Assembly (NCBI GenBank): GCA_020724185.1
Contig: DYHL01000141.1
Span: 1,009-7,026 of the forward strand
Reading direction: 5' to 3'
Source of the DNA: Candidatus Nitrosymbiomonas sp.
Lineage (GTDB): Bacteria; Sysuimicrobiota; Sysuimicrobiia; Sysuimicrobiales; Humicultoraceae
Length of the DNA stretch: 6,018 nt
The notes under the pieces are model-generated. The model did not search any database. It was given only the letters and a program-made list of their open reading frames with translations, and was not told where the DNA came from. The position numbers and the translations under genes were made by a program. Positions 1 through 5,301 of this stretch are shown piece after piece. The stretch's first letter is position 1, and each line of letters begins with the position of its first letter.

Positions 1-2
1 GC

Positions 3-1070
3 AGGGCGGCCGAGCACGGCATCCTGTTCAAGGGCGCGGACGCGGTAGAGTCCGCGAGCAAGCTCACCGCAATCATCTTCGACAAGACCGGGACGCTGAC
101 CCGAGGGGAACCGGCGGTCACGGACGTCGTCGCGGCCGCGGGCACCGAGGGCAACGAGATCCTGCGGCTCGCAGCGGCGGCCGAGGTGAACTCGGAGCAT
201 CCGCTCGGCGAGGCCATCGTGCGCGGCGCCCGCGACCGCGGGATTCAGGTCGAGTCGCCGGGGTCGTTCGAGGCGATCCCCGGGCATGGGGTGACAGCCA
301 GCGCCGCAGGCCGGCAGATCCTGCTTGGGAACCGCAAGCTCATGACCGACCAGGGGATCGCTATTGGCGGTCTCGCTGCCGCGGCGGAGCGGCTGGAGCG
401 GGAAGGCAAGACCGTCATGTTCCTGGCAAGCGATGGTGGCGCGGCGGCCGGCGCCAGCCTGCAGGGGTTGATCGCCGTCGCAGACACCCTCAAGCCCCAT
501 TCGGTCGAGGCCGTCCGCCTGCTCCACGATCTCGGCCTGGAGGTGACGATGCTCACCGGCGACAACCGCCGGACCGCTGAGGCGATCGCCCGGCAGACCG
601 GAATCACCCGGGTCTTGGCGGAGGTGCTGCCCCAGGATAAGGCGGCTGAGGTCCGGGCGCTACAGGCGGCCGGCCGCCGCGTGGCCATGGTTGGTGATGG
701 GATCAACGATGCGCCGGCCCTGGCGCAGGCCGACGTCGGGATGGCGATCGGCTCTGGCACGGACATCGCCAAGGAGACGGGGCACGTGGTCCTGGTGAAG
801 GACGACCTTCGCGACGTGGTCACCACCGTTGAGGTCGCGCGCGCGACCATGCGCAAGGTGAAGCAGAATCTCTTCTGGGCGTTTGTTTACAACACGGTGA
901 CGATTCCCGTCGCGGCCGGCCTGCTGTACCCGTGGACGCGCCAGATCGTAAGCCCCGAACTGGCGGCGTTTCTCATGGCGATCAGCTCGCTGACCGTGAC
1001 GCTCAACACCACACTGCTCAGGCGGTTCGTGCCGGCGCTGCACAGGGTCGCGGTGGCGGGGGGGGACTGA
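3..1070 (+). CDS. copA: Heavy-metal (probably Cu+) translocating P1B-type ATPase, C-terminal part, 5' end outside window
   Basis: This is the C-terminal 355 residues of a P-type ATPase that uses ATP to export a soft metal ion across the inner membrane; the reading frame is open from base 3, so the N-terminal metal-binding and early membrane regions lie upstream. Numbering from base 3, one sees the phosphorylation motif DKTGT with Asp27, the P1B-specific SEHPLG nucleotide-binding motif (His66-Pro67), TGDN (185-188) and the hinge GDGIND (231-236). Two closing helices carry Tyr296-Asn297 in TM7 and M-A-I-S-S (325-329) in TM8. YN plus MxxSS is the known signature of the Cu+/Ag+ P1B-1 subgroup; the decisive CPC motif of TM6 is not in the window, so metal specificity is inferred. 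The stop lies 3 bases before the next gene, implying co-transcription. A run of eight G residues (1058-1065) precedes the stop but leaves the frame intact. Confidence 0.95.
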   Translation, partial: RAAEHGILFKGADAVESASKLTAIIFDKTGTLTRGEPAVTDVVAAAGTEGNEILRLAAAAEVNSEHPLGEAIVRGARDRGIQVESPGSFEAIPGHGVTASAAGRQILLGNRKLMTDQGIAIGGLAAAAERLEREGKTVMFLASDGGAAAGASLQGLIAVADTLKPHSVEAVRLLHDLGLEVTMLTGDNRRTAEAIARQTGITRVLAEVLPQDKAAEVRALQAAGRRVAMVGDGINDAPALAQADVGMAIGSGTDIAKETGHVVLVKDDLRDVVTTVEVARATMRKVKQNLFWAFVYNTVTIPVAAGLLYPWTRQIVSPELAAFLMAISSLTVTLNTTLLRRFVPALHRVAVAGGD

Positions 1071-1073
1071 CCG

Positions 1074-1817
1074 ATGGAGGTACAAAGGAGAAGCCCGGTT
1101 CAAAACGCCGGTGTGCTGGGGGCGCTTCTCGCGCTGGGCGCCGCGGCGGTCTTCGCCGTGGCGGCTGCCGGAACCGGGCCGGTGGCACGGTACGGCGGGG
1201 CCGTGTGGGTGTTCGTCCTGACGTGGATTATCCTGTTGCCCGTACTCGCGCCATGGCTGAAGGAACGGCACCGTGGGGGGGATAGCCCTGACCGGCCTTC
1301 GTCGCAGGGGGACCGTGTCCTGACCGCGCTGGTCGTCCTGGCGAGCGCGACCTTTCTGGCAGCCCTCCTGTGGCTGCTGCTCGGAGCAGGGATCTCGACG
1401 GGGCAGACACCCACCCGCACGCCGCAGGCAGACACTCGTGGGAGCGTCACCATCAAAGCTGTGTACGTGGCGGCCTCCCATTTCAAGGCCACTCCCAATG
1501 ACCCGCTGGCCGGGAAGGTTGACCTTGAGCGCAATATCGTGTTCGCCATCACCCTGGATACGCACTCGGGAGACCTGAGCAGGTTCGACTTTGTCAAGAA
1601 CGTCACCCTCCGCAACGACCGCGGGCAGCAGGTGGCGCCGGTCCGCTGGGTGGCGACAGCGGAGGGCACCCACCACCGAGCGGGCGGCCTGCTCTTCCCC
1701 AAGGGCGATCAGGCGGGGCGATCCATTGAGGCAGAGGCCAGGGCCTTCGAGCTGGTCGTCCGAGGCCTGGGCGGGATTGCCGAACGTGTGCTACGGTGGA
1801 CCCTTCCTCTCGAATGA
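1074..1817 (+). CDS. Unrecognised membrane protein with three TM helices and an external C-terminal domain
   Basis: I cannot assign a function to this 247-residue protein. Three hydrophobic helices lie at about 14-33, 41-62 and 82-104. A basic cytoplasmic loop (KERHR, 63-67) separates the second and third, so by the positive-inside rule the C-terminal domain (about 120-247) should be extracytoplasmic. That domain looks like a compact beta-rich fold, with noticeable segments T-L-D-T-H-S (160-165), L-R-N-D-R-G (179-184) and a T-H-H-R-A-G motif (199-204); His164, His200 and His201 are possible metal ligands. It resembles from memory uncharacterised proteins found near copper and DUF305 genes, but this was not searched. 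The ATG at 1074 is 3 bases after the ATPase stop, and the GTG at 1113 is a weaker alternative start. Its stop overlaps the longer possible start of the DUF305 gene. The position suggests an accessory role to the ATPase. Confidence 0.8.
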   Translation: MEVQRRSPVQNAGVLGALLALGAAAVFAVAAAGTGPVARYGGAVWVFVLTWIILLPVLAPWLKERHRGGDSPDRPSSQGDRVLTALVVLASATFLAALLWLLLGAGISTGQTPTRTPQADTRGSVTIKAVYVAASHFKATPNDPLAGKVDLERNIVFAITLDTHSGDLSRFDFVKNVTLRNDRGQQVAPVRWVATAEGTHHRAGGLLFPKGDQAGRSIEAEARAFELVVRGLGGIAERVLRWTLPLE

Positions 1818-1818
1818 A

Positions 1819-1826
1819 AAGGAGGT
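1819..1826 (+). promoter_or_regulatory. Strong ribosome binding site that sets the DUF305 start
   Basis: AAGGAGGT lies immediately after the stop of the preceding gene, with six bases between GGAGG and the GTG at 1832. This near-perfect Shine-Dalgarno favours GTG 1832 over the upstream ATGs at 1796 and 1814. Neither of those has a comparable site, and both would add a basic extension ahead of an otherwise standard signal peptide. Confidence 0.75.
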
Positions 1827-1831
1827 TCTTC

Positions 1832-2500
1832 GTGAAGAAGCTGCTTTGCGTATCGGGCGTGGCACTGTGGGTTGCGCTATCGCTGGCCGGTGTCTCCGCG
1901 GCTCAGGAGGATCCGGCCGCCAGGCTCCGGGGCCTGAGCGGTGCCGCATTCGAGATAGCCTTCATGCAGGAGATGATCATCCATCACCAAATGGCGGTGG
2001 AGATGGCGCAGGTAGCCCTGGAGCGGGCCACCCGGGACGAACTGAAGACGCTGTCCCGGAACATCATCGCCGGGCAGGGGAAGGAGATCGATCAGATGAC
2101 CGCCTGGCTCAAGGACTGGCACGGCGTCGCACCCAAAGCCATGGACCACGCGGTCATGCAGGAGATGGACCGGGAGATGGCCGCGCTCAAGGCGGCTGGC
2201 GGCGTCGAGTTTGACCGGAAGTTCGCAGAGGACATGATCGTCCACCACCAGTCTGCCATCGAAATGGCGCAACTGGTTGCGGAGCGCGCCACGAACGACG
2301 AGCTCAAGGCCCTGGCCCAGGAAATCATCAATGCGCAGGCCAGGGAAGTGGCGCAGATGCGCGAGTGGCTTCAGGCATGGGGATCCCCTGCCCCCGCCCA
2401 GCAGCGTGCTTCCCGGCTGGCGCGCTGGCTGTGGGTCGGAGGGGGAGCGGTTTTCGTACTCGTGCTCGCGGTGTTGATGCGCCGGCAGCGCGCACGGTGA
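1832..2500 (+). CDS. DUF305 family protein, two HHQ repeats, signal peptide and C-terminal membrane anchor
   Basis: Starting at GTG 1832 gives 222 residues. A signal peptide (about 1-24: Lys2-Lys3, hydrophobic core, Ser-Ala-Ala) predicts export. Two helical repeats follow, 40-96 and 127-183, each with M-I-(I/V)-H-H-Q, E-M-A-Q, an E-R-A-T segment and a Q-M...W-L closing stretch. They align at a constant offset of 87 residues without gaps, 30 of 57 positions identical. The linker (102-116) is rich in Met (104, 109, 112, 116) plus His106. A hydrophobic segment at about 199-215 followed by RRQRAR suggests a C-terminal anchor with the domain outside. DUF305 is a ferritin-like helical family; CopM of Synechocystis, a member, binds copper extracytoplasmically. 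A copper-binding or scavenging role here is inferred from the His-His/Met content and the adjacent ATPase. Starts at 1796 or 1814 are possible but less well supported. Confidence 0.92.
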   Translation: MKKLLCVSGVALWVALSLAGVSAAQEDPAARLRGLSGAAFEIAFMQEMIIHHQMAVEMAQVALERATRDELKTLSRNIIAGQGKEIDQMTAWLKDWHGVAPKAMDHAVMQEMDREMAALKAAGGVEFDRKFAEDMIVHHQSAIEMAQLVAERATNDELKALAQEIINAQAREVAQMREWLQAWGSPAPAQQRASRLARWLWVGGGAVFVLVLAVLMRRQRAR

Positions 2501-2531
2501 TGCCGATCCTCGTCGTGGCGCCGGCAGTCCG

Positions 2532-2570
2532 TTCACGATCAATTCATGCCGCCTTCACGGTGGGTGCATC
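2532..2570 (+). promoter_or_regulatory. Candidate response-regulator binding site: TTCAYG direct repeats at 11-base spacing
   Basis: TTCACG (2532-2537), TTCATG (2543-2548) and TTCACG (2554-2559) start exactly 11 bases apart, and a degenerate fourth copy, TGCATC, sits in phase at 2565-2570. Direct repeats with an 11-base period are the known target layout of OmpR/PhoB-class winged-helix regulators, and such a regulator is encoded further along the same operon. The repeats lie in the only intergenic gap of the window. Twelve bases beyond the fourth copy is CATATG (2583-2588), a possible but unproven -10 element with no recognisable -35, as at activator-dependent promoters. The function is inferred from spacing only. 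Confidence 0.4.
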
Positions 2571-2615
2571 CAGGTCGGTCATCATATGAGGTGATGAGAA
2601 TCGAACGGCGCACGG

Positions 2616-2623
2616 AAGGGGGA
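2616..2623 (+). promoter_or_regulatory. Ribosome binding site of the SHOCT gene
   Basis: The purine-rich AAGGGGGA lies seven bases before the ATG at 2631. It supports 2631 as the start, although ATG 2634 directly follows and would shorten the protein by only one residue. Confidence 0.6.
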
Positions 2624-2630
2624 ACTCACG

Positions 2631-2849
2631 ATGATGGGTGGATTCGGTGGTATCGGGATGCTGTTGTGGTTCGGGGTGATCGTCGCCGCGATCTGGTGGA
2701 TCGCCCAGGCGGCGACCTCGCAAAGGAATCAGTCAGGGTCATCCGCGCAGGCGTCGGGCACTCTCCGAGAGGTCCTGAACGAGCGCCTCGCCCGAGGCGA
2801 GATCACGCTTGAACAGTACCGTGGGCTGCGGAAGGCACTGGAACAGTAG
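2631..2849 (+). CDS. Small SHOCT-domain membrane protein
   Basis: This 72-residue protein has a glycine-rich start, one hydrophobic helix (about 8-28, rich in Trp and Ile), a polar Gln/Ser linker (29-43) and a C-terminal SHOCT domain (about 44-71). The SHOCT domain shows the typical pattern L-x-E-R-L-A-R-G-E-I-T-x-E-Q-Y. SHOCT (short C-terminal) domains are about 30-residue helical modules commonly attached to small membrane proteins and thought to act in oligomerisation; no enzymatic role is known. The length is typical for the class. It is the first gene after the 130-base intergenic region and ends 11 bases before the polyferredoxin gene, so it probably heads the second operon. Small SHOCT proteins are frequent neighbours of metal-resistance genes, but its role here cannot be read from sequence. 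Confidence 0.9.
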   Translation: MMGGFGGIGMLLWFGVIVAAIWWIAQAATSQRNQSGSSAQASGTLREVLNERLARGEITLEQYRGLRKALEQ

Positions 2850-2860
2850 ATCTAGGGTAC

Positions 2861-4210
2861 ATGGTGCGTGTATCGGTTGAAGCCTTCCTCAACCGCCTGA
2901 TCGTCAGCCGGTTGTGGCCGTGGCCTTCGCGCGCGGTCATGATCGGCTTTCTGCTGGTGCTCACCTACTTCTCGCTGTATGGACCCCGCGATCCGCGCCT
3001 CAACCTGGCCACCGTCTTTAGCTGGATCGTCTGGTGGCCACTGCTGGCGGTCAGTTACTTCTTCTTCGGCCGGATCTGGTGCGCGGTCTGCCCGATGGGC
3101 GCCCTGGCCGACCTGACCCAGCGCGTCGGCCTCAACCTCAAGGCGCCCCGGCTGTTCAAGCGGCGGGGCTTCGTGGCAGGGATGCTCCTTGTGGCCATCC
3201 TCTATCAGGCATGGATCGAGGAGGTCACCCGGGCATCGGTCTCGCCCCTGGCCACGGGGTTCATCCTGTGGGGGTTCACTGCCGGGGCCGTTGTGGGCGC
3301 CCTGCTGTTCGAGCGATGGACGTGGTGCCGGCATCTCTGCCCGCTGGGCGCCTGGACCGGCGTGTTTGCCATGGGGTCGGTGCTGGAGATCCGCGCCAAT
3401 CAAGGGAACTGCGTTGACCAGAAATGCACGAGCATCTACTGTTATTTTGGGCGTGAGGAACTCAAGGGATGTCCATTCCATCACACGCCCAAGACAATGG
3501 ACACCAACCGCTACTGCTCCATGTGCGGGAACTGCCTGAAGGCGTGTCCGCACGGGTCGCTCCGGCTTGAGCTGCGTAACCCCATAAAGGAGTTCGCGAC
3601 ACAGAAGAAGGAAATGCCCGAAAACGCCCTGATTGCCGTGGCGGCGATCGGAGTCGTGGCATTCCAAGCCTTTGTCATGACCGAGCCCTGGGCGGCCCTG
3701 AGACGGATGGTCGCAGTGTCAGCGATCCTCTCCAACGACGCGGTCTTCTACGGAGGCCTGCTCATCGGGTTCGTGGGTCTCGCCGTCGGCCTGTTCCTGG
3801 CCGCGGCCAAAATCTTCAGCGCCATGGGCGCGCTCCCGTACGGTGTCGAGATGCGGCGGTTCGGATTCGCATTTCTGCCCCTGGCGCTCTTTGCACACAT
3901 CGGCCATAACCTCGGGCACCTGTTTGGAGGCTACAAGCTCATTCCGGTCGCCGTGGCCGCATCGTTTGGGGCGGCTGTTCAGGTCCCCCAGGGGGACGCG
4001 ATGGTAGGGCTCGCGGTGTGGCGTGGCCTCCAGTTCGTGCTGCTCGCGGTCGGGGTGGCCCTCTCCGTGTGGACGCTCCGGCGGCTCTGTGCGGCAAGCG
4101 CCAGCCGCTGCCCCTCCGGCCTGCGGCTGCTCCCGTATGCTATCCTGACAGCGGTGTTCGCCCTGGGCTTCGCGGCTATCCTGAGCCTCCCCATGGCGGC
4201 GAGGTTGTAG
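2861..4210 (+). CDS. NapH/CcoG-like membrane 4Fe-4S polyferredoxin, possible metal (cupric) reductase
   Basis: This is a 449-residue integral membrane iron-sulfur protein that should move electrons across or along the membrane. Helices are predicted at about 26-40, 52-69, 104-118, 132-150, 255-273, 294-316, 334-355, 360-375, 386-406 and 423-444. Membrane-proximal cysteine pairs, C74-x2-C77-P and C156-x3-C160-P, match the NapH/NosR/CcoG family. A cytoplasmic-type ferredoxin segment follows, with C184, C189, C194 and C204, then the classic C219-x2-C222-x2-C225-x3-C229-P. This could hold two 4Fe-4S clusters. A C-terminal helix carries His346, His349 and His353, possible heme or metal ligands. 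CcoG is known to reduce Cu(II) to Cu(I) for oxidase assembly, so with this neighbourhood a cupric reductase is a reasonable but unproven guess. The start is ATG 2861 or the adjacent GTG 2864; a weak AGGG precedes both. Confidence 0.88.
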   Translation: MVRVSVEAFLNRLIVSRLWPWPSRAVMIGFLLVLTYFSLYGPRDPRLNLATVFSWIVWWPLLAVSYFFFGRIWCAVCPMGALADLTQRVGLNLKAPRLFKRRGFVAGMLLVAILYQAWIEEVTRASVSPLATGFILWGFTAGAVVGALLFERWTWCRHLCPLGAWTGVFAMGSVLEIRANQGNCVDQKCTSIYCYFGREELKGCPFHHTPKTMDTNRYCSMCGNCLKACPHGSLRLELRNPIKEFATQKKEMPENALIAVAAIGVVAFQAFVMTEPWAALRRMVAVSAILSNDAVFYGGLLIGFVGLAVGLFLAAAKIFSAMGALPYGVEMRRFGFAFLPLALFAHIGHNLGHLFGGYKLIPVAVAASFGAAVQVPQGDAMVGLAVWRGLQFVLLAVGVALSVWTLRRLCAASASRCPSGLRLLPYAILTAVFALGFAAILSLPMAARL

Positions 4211-4215
4211 AGGAG
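4211..4215 (+). promoter_or_regulatory. Ribosome binding site of the zinc-ribbon membrane protein gene
   Basis: AGGAG begins directly after the polyferredoxin stop codon, five bases before the ATG at 4221. It supports that start and indicates translation from the same transcript. Confidence 0.6.
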
Positions 4216-4220
4216 CGGTC

Positions 4221-4625
4221 ATGAGCACAAGACACCGTCTTCGGGCCGTCGTGACCGTGGTGATCGCGCTGGTGCTGGTCGGCATCACGGCCGGGTACGG
4301 CGTGTGGCTGCTGCGGATCTCAGCGGCCGGGCACCTCATGGATCCGGCGCACATGGCTGCCCCGACGCATCCGCCGATGACCCAACCCATGGATCAAACC
4401 ATGATGGGTCCCTCCTCCAGCAGGGGTATCTTCGGTGGTTACCTCGGGGCGGTCACCAGCCTGATGGGCCTGGTCTTCGTCGGGCTGGTCGCCTTGCTGG
4501 TATGGCTGCTATTCGTGGAGCGACCGGGGGAGCCCGAGCGCGGGCAATGCCATGTGTGCGGGGCAACCACCGAGACGGACTGGACGGTTTGTGCCTACTG
4601 CGGGGAGCCCCTGGCGTCGGGATGA
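4221..4625 (+). CDS. Two-helix membrane protein with Met/His-rich outer loop and C-terminal zinc ribbon
   Basis: I recognise no named family for this 134-residue protein. A basic N-terminus (R4, H5, R6, R8) precedes helix 1 (about 9-31). The loop 32-69 contains nine Met or His residues in 25 positions (H38, M40, H44, M45, H50, M53, M57, M61, M62), interspersed with Pro. Helix 2 (about 75-98) leads to a C-terminal C110-x2-C113 ... C124-x2-C127 ribbon typical of four-cysteine zinc sites. With both ends inside, the Met/His loop faces the outside, where such sequences bind Cu(I) or Ag(I) in known copper proteins. The ribbon would then be cytoplasmic. A sensor, chaperone or partner of the neighbouring polyferredoxin or sensor kinase is conceivable; none is shown. 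Its stop overlaps the regulator start as ATGA, implying translational coupling. Confidence 0.85.
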   Translation: MSTRHRLRAVVTVVIALVLVGITAGYGVWLLRISAAGHLMDPAHMAAPTHPPMTQPMDQTMMGPSSSRGIFGGYLGAVTSLMGLVFVGLVALLVWLLFVERPGEPERGQCHVCGATTETDWTVCAYCGEPLASG

Positions 4626-5299
4626 AGATCCTCGTCATCGAGGACGAGGAGACGATGGTCACCGCGCTGCGGGCGCTCCTTGCGCGCGAGGGCCACGAGG
4701 TCGTCGCCGCCCGGGACGGCCCCGACGGGCTGGACGCCGCGAAGACGACTCGGCCCGACCTCATCCTGCTGGACCTGGCGCTGCCCGGGCTGGACGGACT
4801 GGAGGTCTGCCGGCGGATCCGTGTCTTCAGCACCGCGCCCGTCATCATGCTCACGGCGCGGGCCGGGGAAGGCGACAAGGTGACCGGACTCGAGGTCGGT
4901 GCCGATGACTACGTCACCAAACCGTTCTCGCCACGGGAGCTGATCGCGCGCGTCAGGGCGCAGCTCCGGCGCGCGCAGACTTACGCGCAGGCGGCCGGGC
5001 GTGATCTCCTCCAGGTCGGCGAGATCACCATGGATGTGCCAGGCCGTCGGGTCACCGTCCGCGACACGGAAGTCAGGCTGCCGCCGAAGGAGTTCGAGTT
5101 GCTGCGGGTCTTCATGGTGAACCCCGGCCGCGTCCTGGGCCGGGACTACCTCCTCGACCGCGTCTGGGGAGAGGATTACGCGGGCGACGTTCGTACCCTG
5201 GACGTACACGTCCGCTGGCTGCGCGAGAAGATCGAGCGCGAGCCAGGCGAGCCCGCGCATCTCCTGACGGTCCACGGCGTCGGGTACCGATTCCAGTAG
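4622..5299 (+). CDS. OmpR/PhoB-family DNA-binding response regulator
   Basis: This 225-residue transcription factor is activated by phosphotransfer from the downstream kinase. The receiver domain (about 1-117) shows Glu7-Asp8, phospho-acceptor Asp51 in L-L-D-L, Thr78 and Lys100 in T-K-P-F, the complete active set. The output is a winged helix (about 130-225) with L-P-P-K-E-F-E-L-L, the R-T-L-D-V-H-V-R-W-L-R-E-K-I recognition helix region, and a terminal G-V-G-Y-R-F. Length and order are standard for the family. The start is ATG 4622, where the protein begins MKILVIEDEE; the open frame extends further upstream but that part is only a shadow of the preceding gene. ATG 4622 overlaps that gene's TGA, and no close Shine-Dalgarno is seen (GGGGAG lies 14 bases away), fitting coupled translation. 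A role as metal-responsive activator of this locus is inferred from position, comparable to CopR or CusR. Confidence 0.96.
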   Translation: MKILVIEDEETMVTALRALLAREGHEVVAARDGPDGLDAAKTTRPDLILLDLALPGLDGLEVCRRIRVFSTAPVIMLTARAGEGDKVTGLEVGADDYVTKPFSPRELIARVRAQLRRAQTYAQAAGRDLLQVGEITMDVPGRRVTVRDTEVRLPPKEFELLRVFMVNPGRVLGRDYLLDRVWGEDYAGDVRTLDVHVRWLREKIEREPGEPAHLLTVHGVGYRFQ

Positions 5300-5301
5300 G
5301 C

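Noticed and set aside
1058..1065. Run of eight G near the ATPase stop as a slippage or phase-variation site
   Set aside because: A slip would change only the last residues, and the following gene is in the same frame, so no fusion would result. No sign of functional frameshifting.
660..1676. Long open frame of 338 codons on the minus strand opposite the ATPase end and the next gene
   Set aside because: Its protein is Arg/Pro/His-rich without domain features, and it lies opposite two genes with clear domains or helices. It is typical of antisense frames in GC-rich DNA.
1796..1831. Longer DUF305 starts at ATG 1796 or ATG 1814
   Set aside because: A strong Shine-Dalgarno sits inside this stretch and points to GTG 1832, which begins a standard signal peptide.
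2478..2494. Possible hairpin TGCGC/GCGCA at the end of the DUF305 gene as a terminator
   Set aside because: The stem is only five pairs, lies within the coding region and is not followed by a T-run.
2479..2527. Ten-base direct repeat GCGCCGGCAG at 2479-2488 and 2518-2527
   Set aside because: A short GC-rich word with an internal palindrome is easily found by chance at this composition; one copy is inside the DUF305 coding region and there is no third copy or mobile-element structure.
2580..2596. Palindrome TCATATGA and inverted repeat CATCA-N7-TGATG as a dimer operator
   Set aside because: Short and imperfectly extended, and unlike the operators I know for CsoR or CueR. Kept only as a possible -10 region.
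2852..3667. Minus-strand open frame of 271 codons opposite the polyferredoxin gene
   Set aside because: The + strand frame carries full Fe-S motifs; the minus-strand product is low-complexity and has no recognisable motif. The minus frame at 3719-4390 is rejected on the same grounds.
4304..4621. Upstream extension of the response regulator frame
   Set aside because: The extension overlaps the zinc-ribbon gene in another frame and is not protein-like; the receiver domain begins exactly at ATG 4622.
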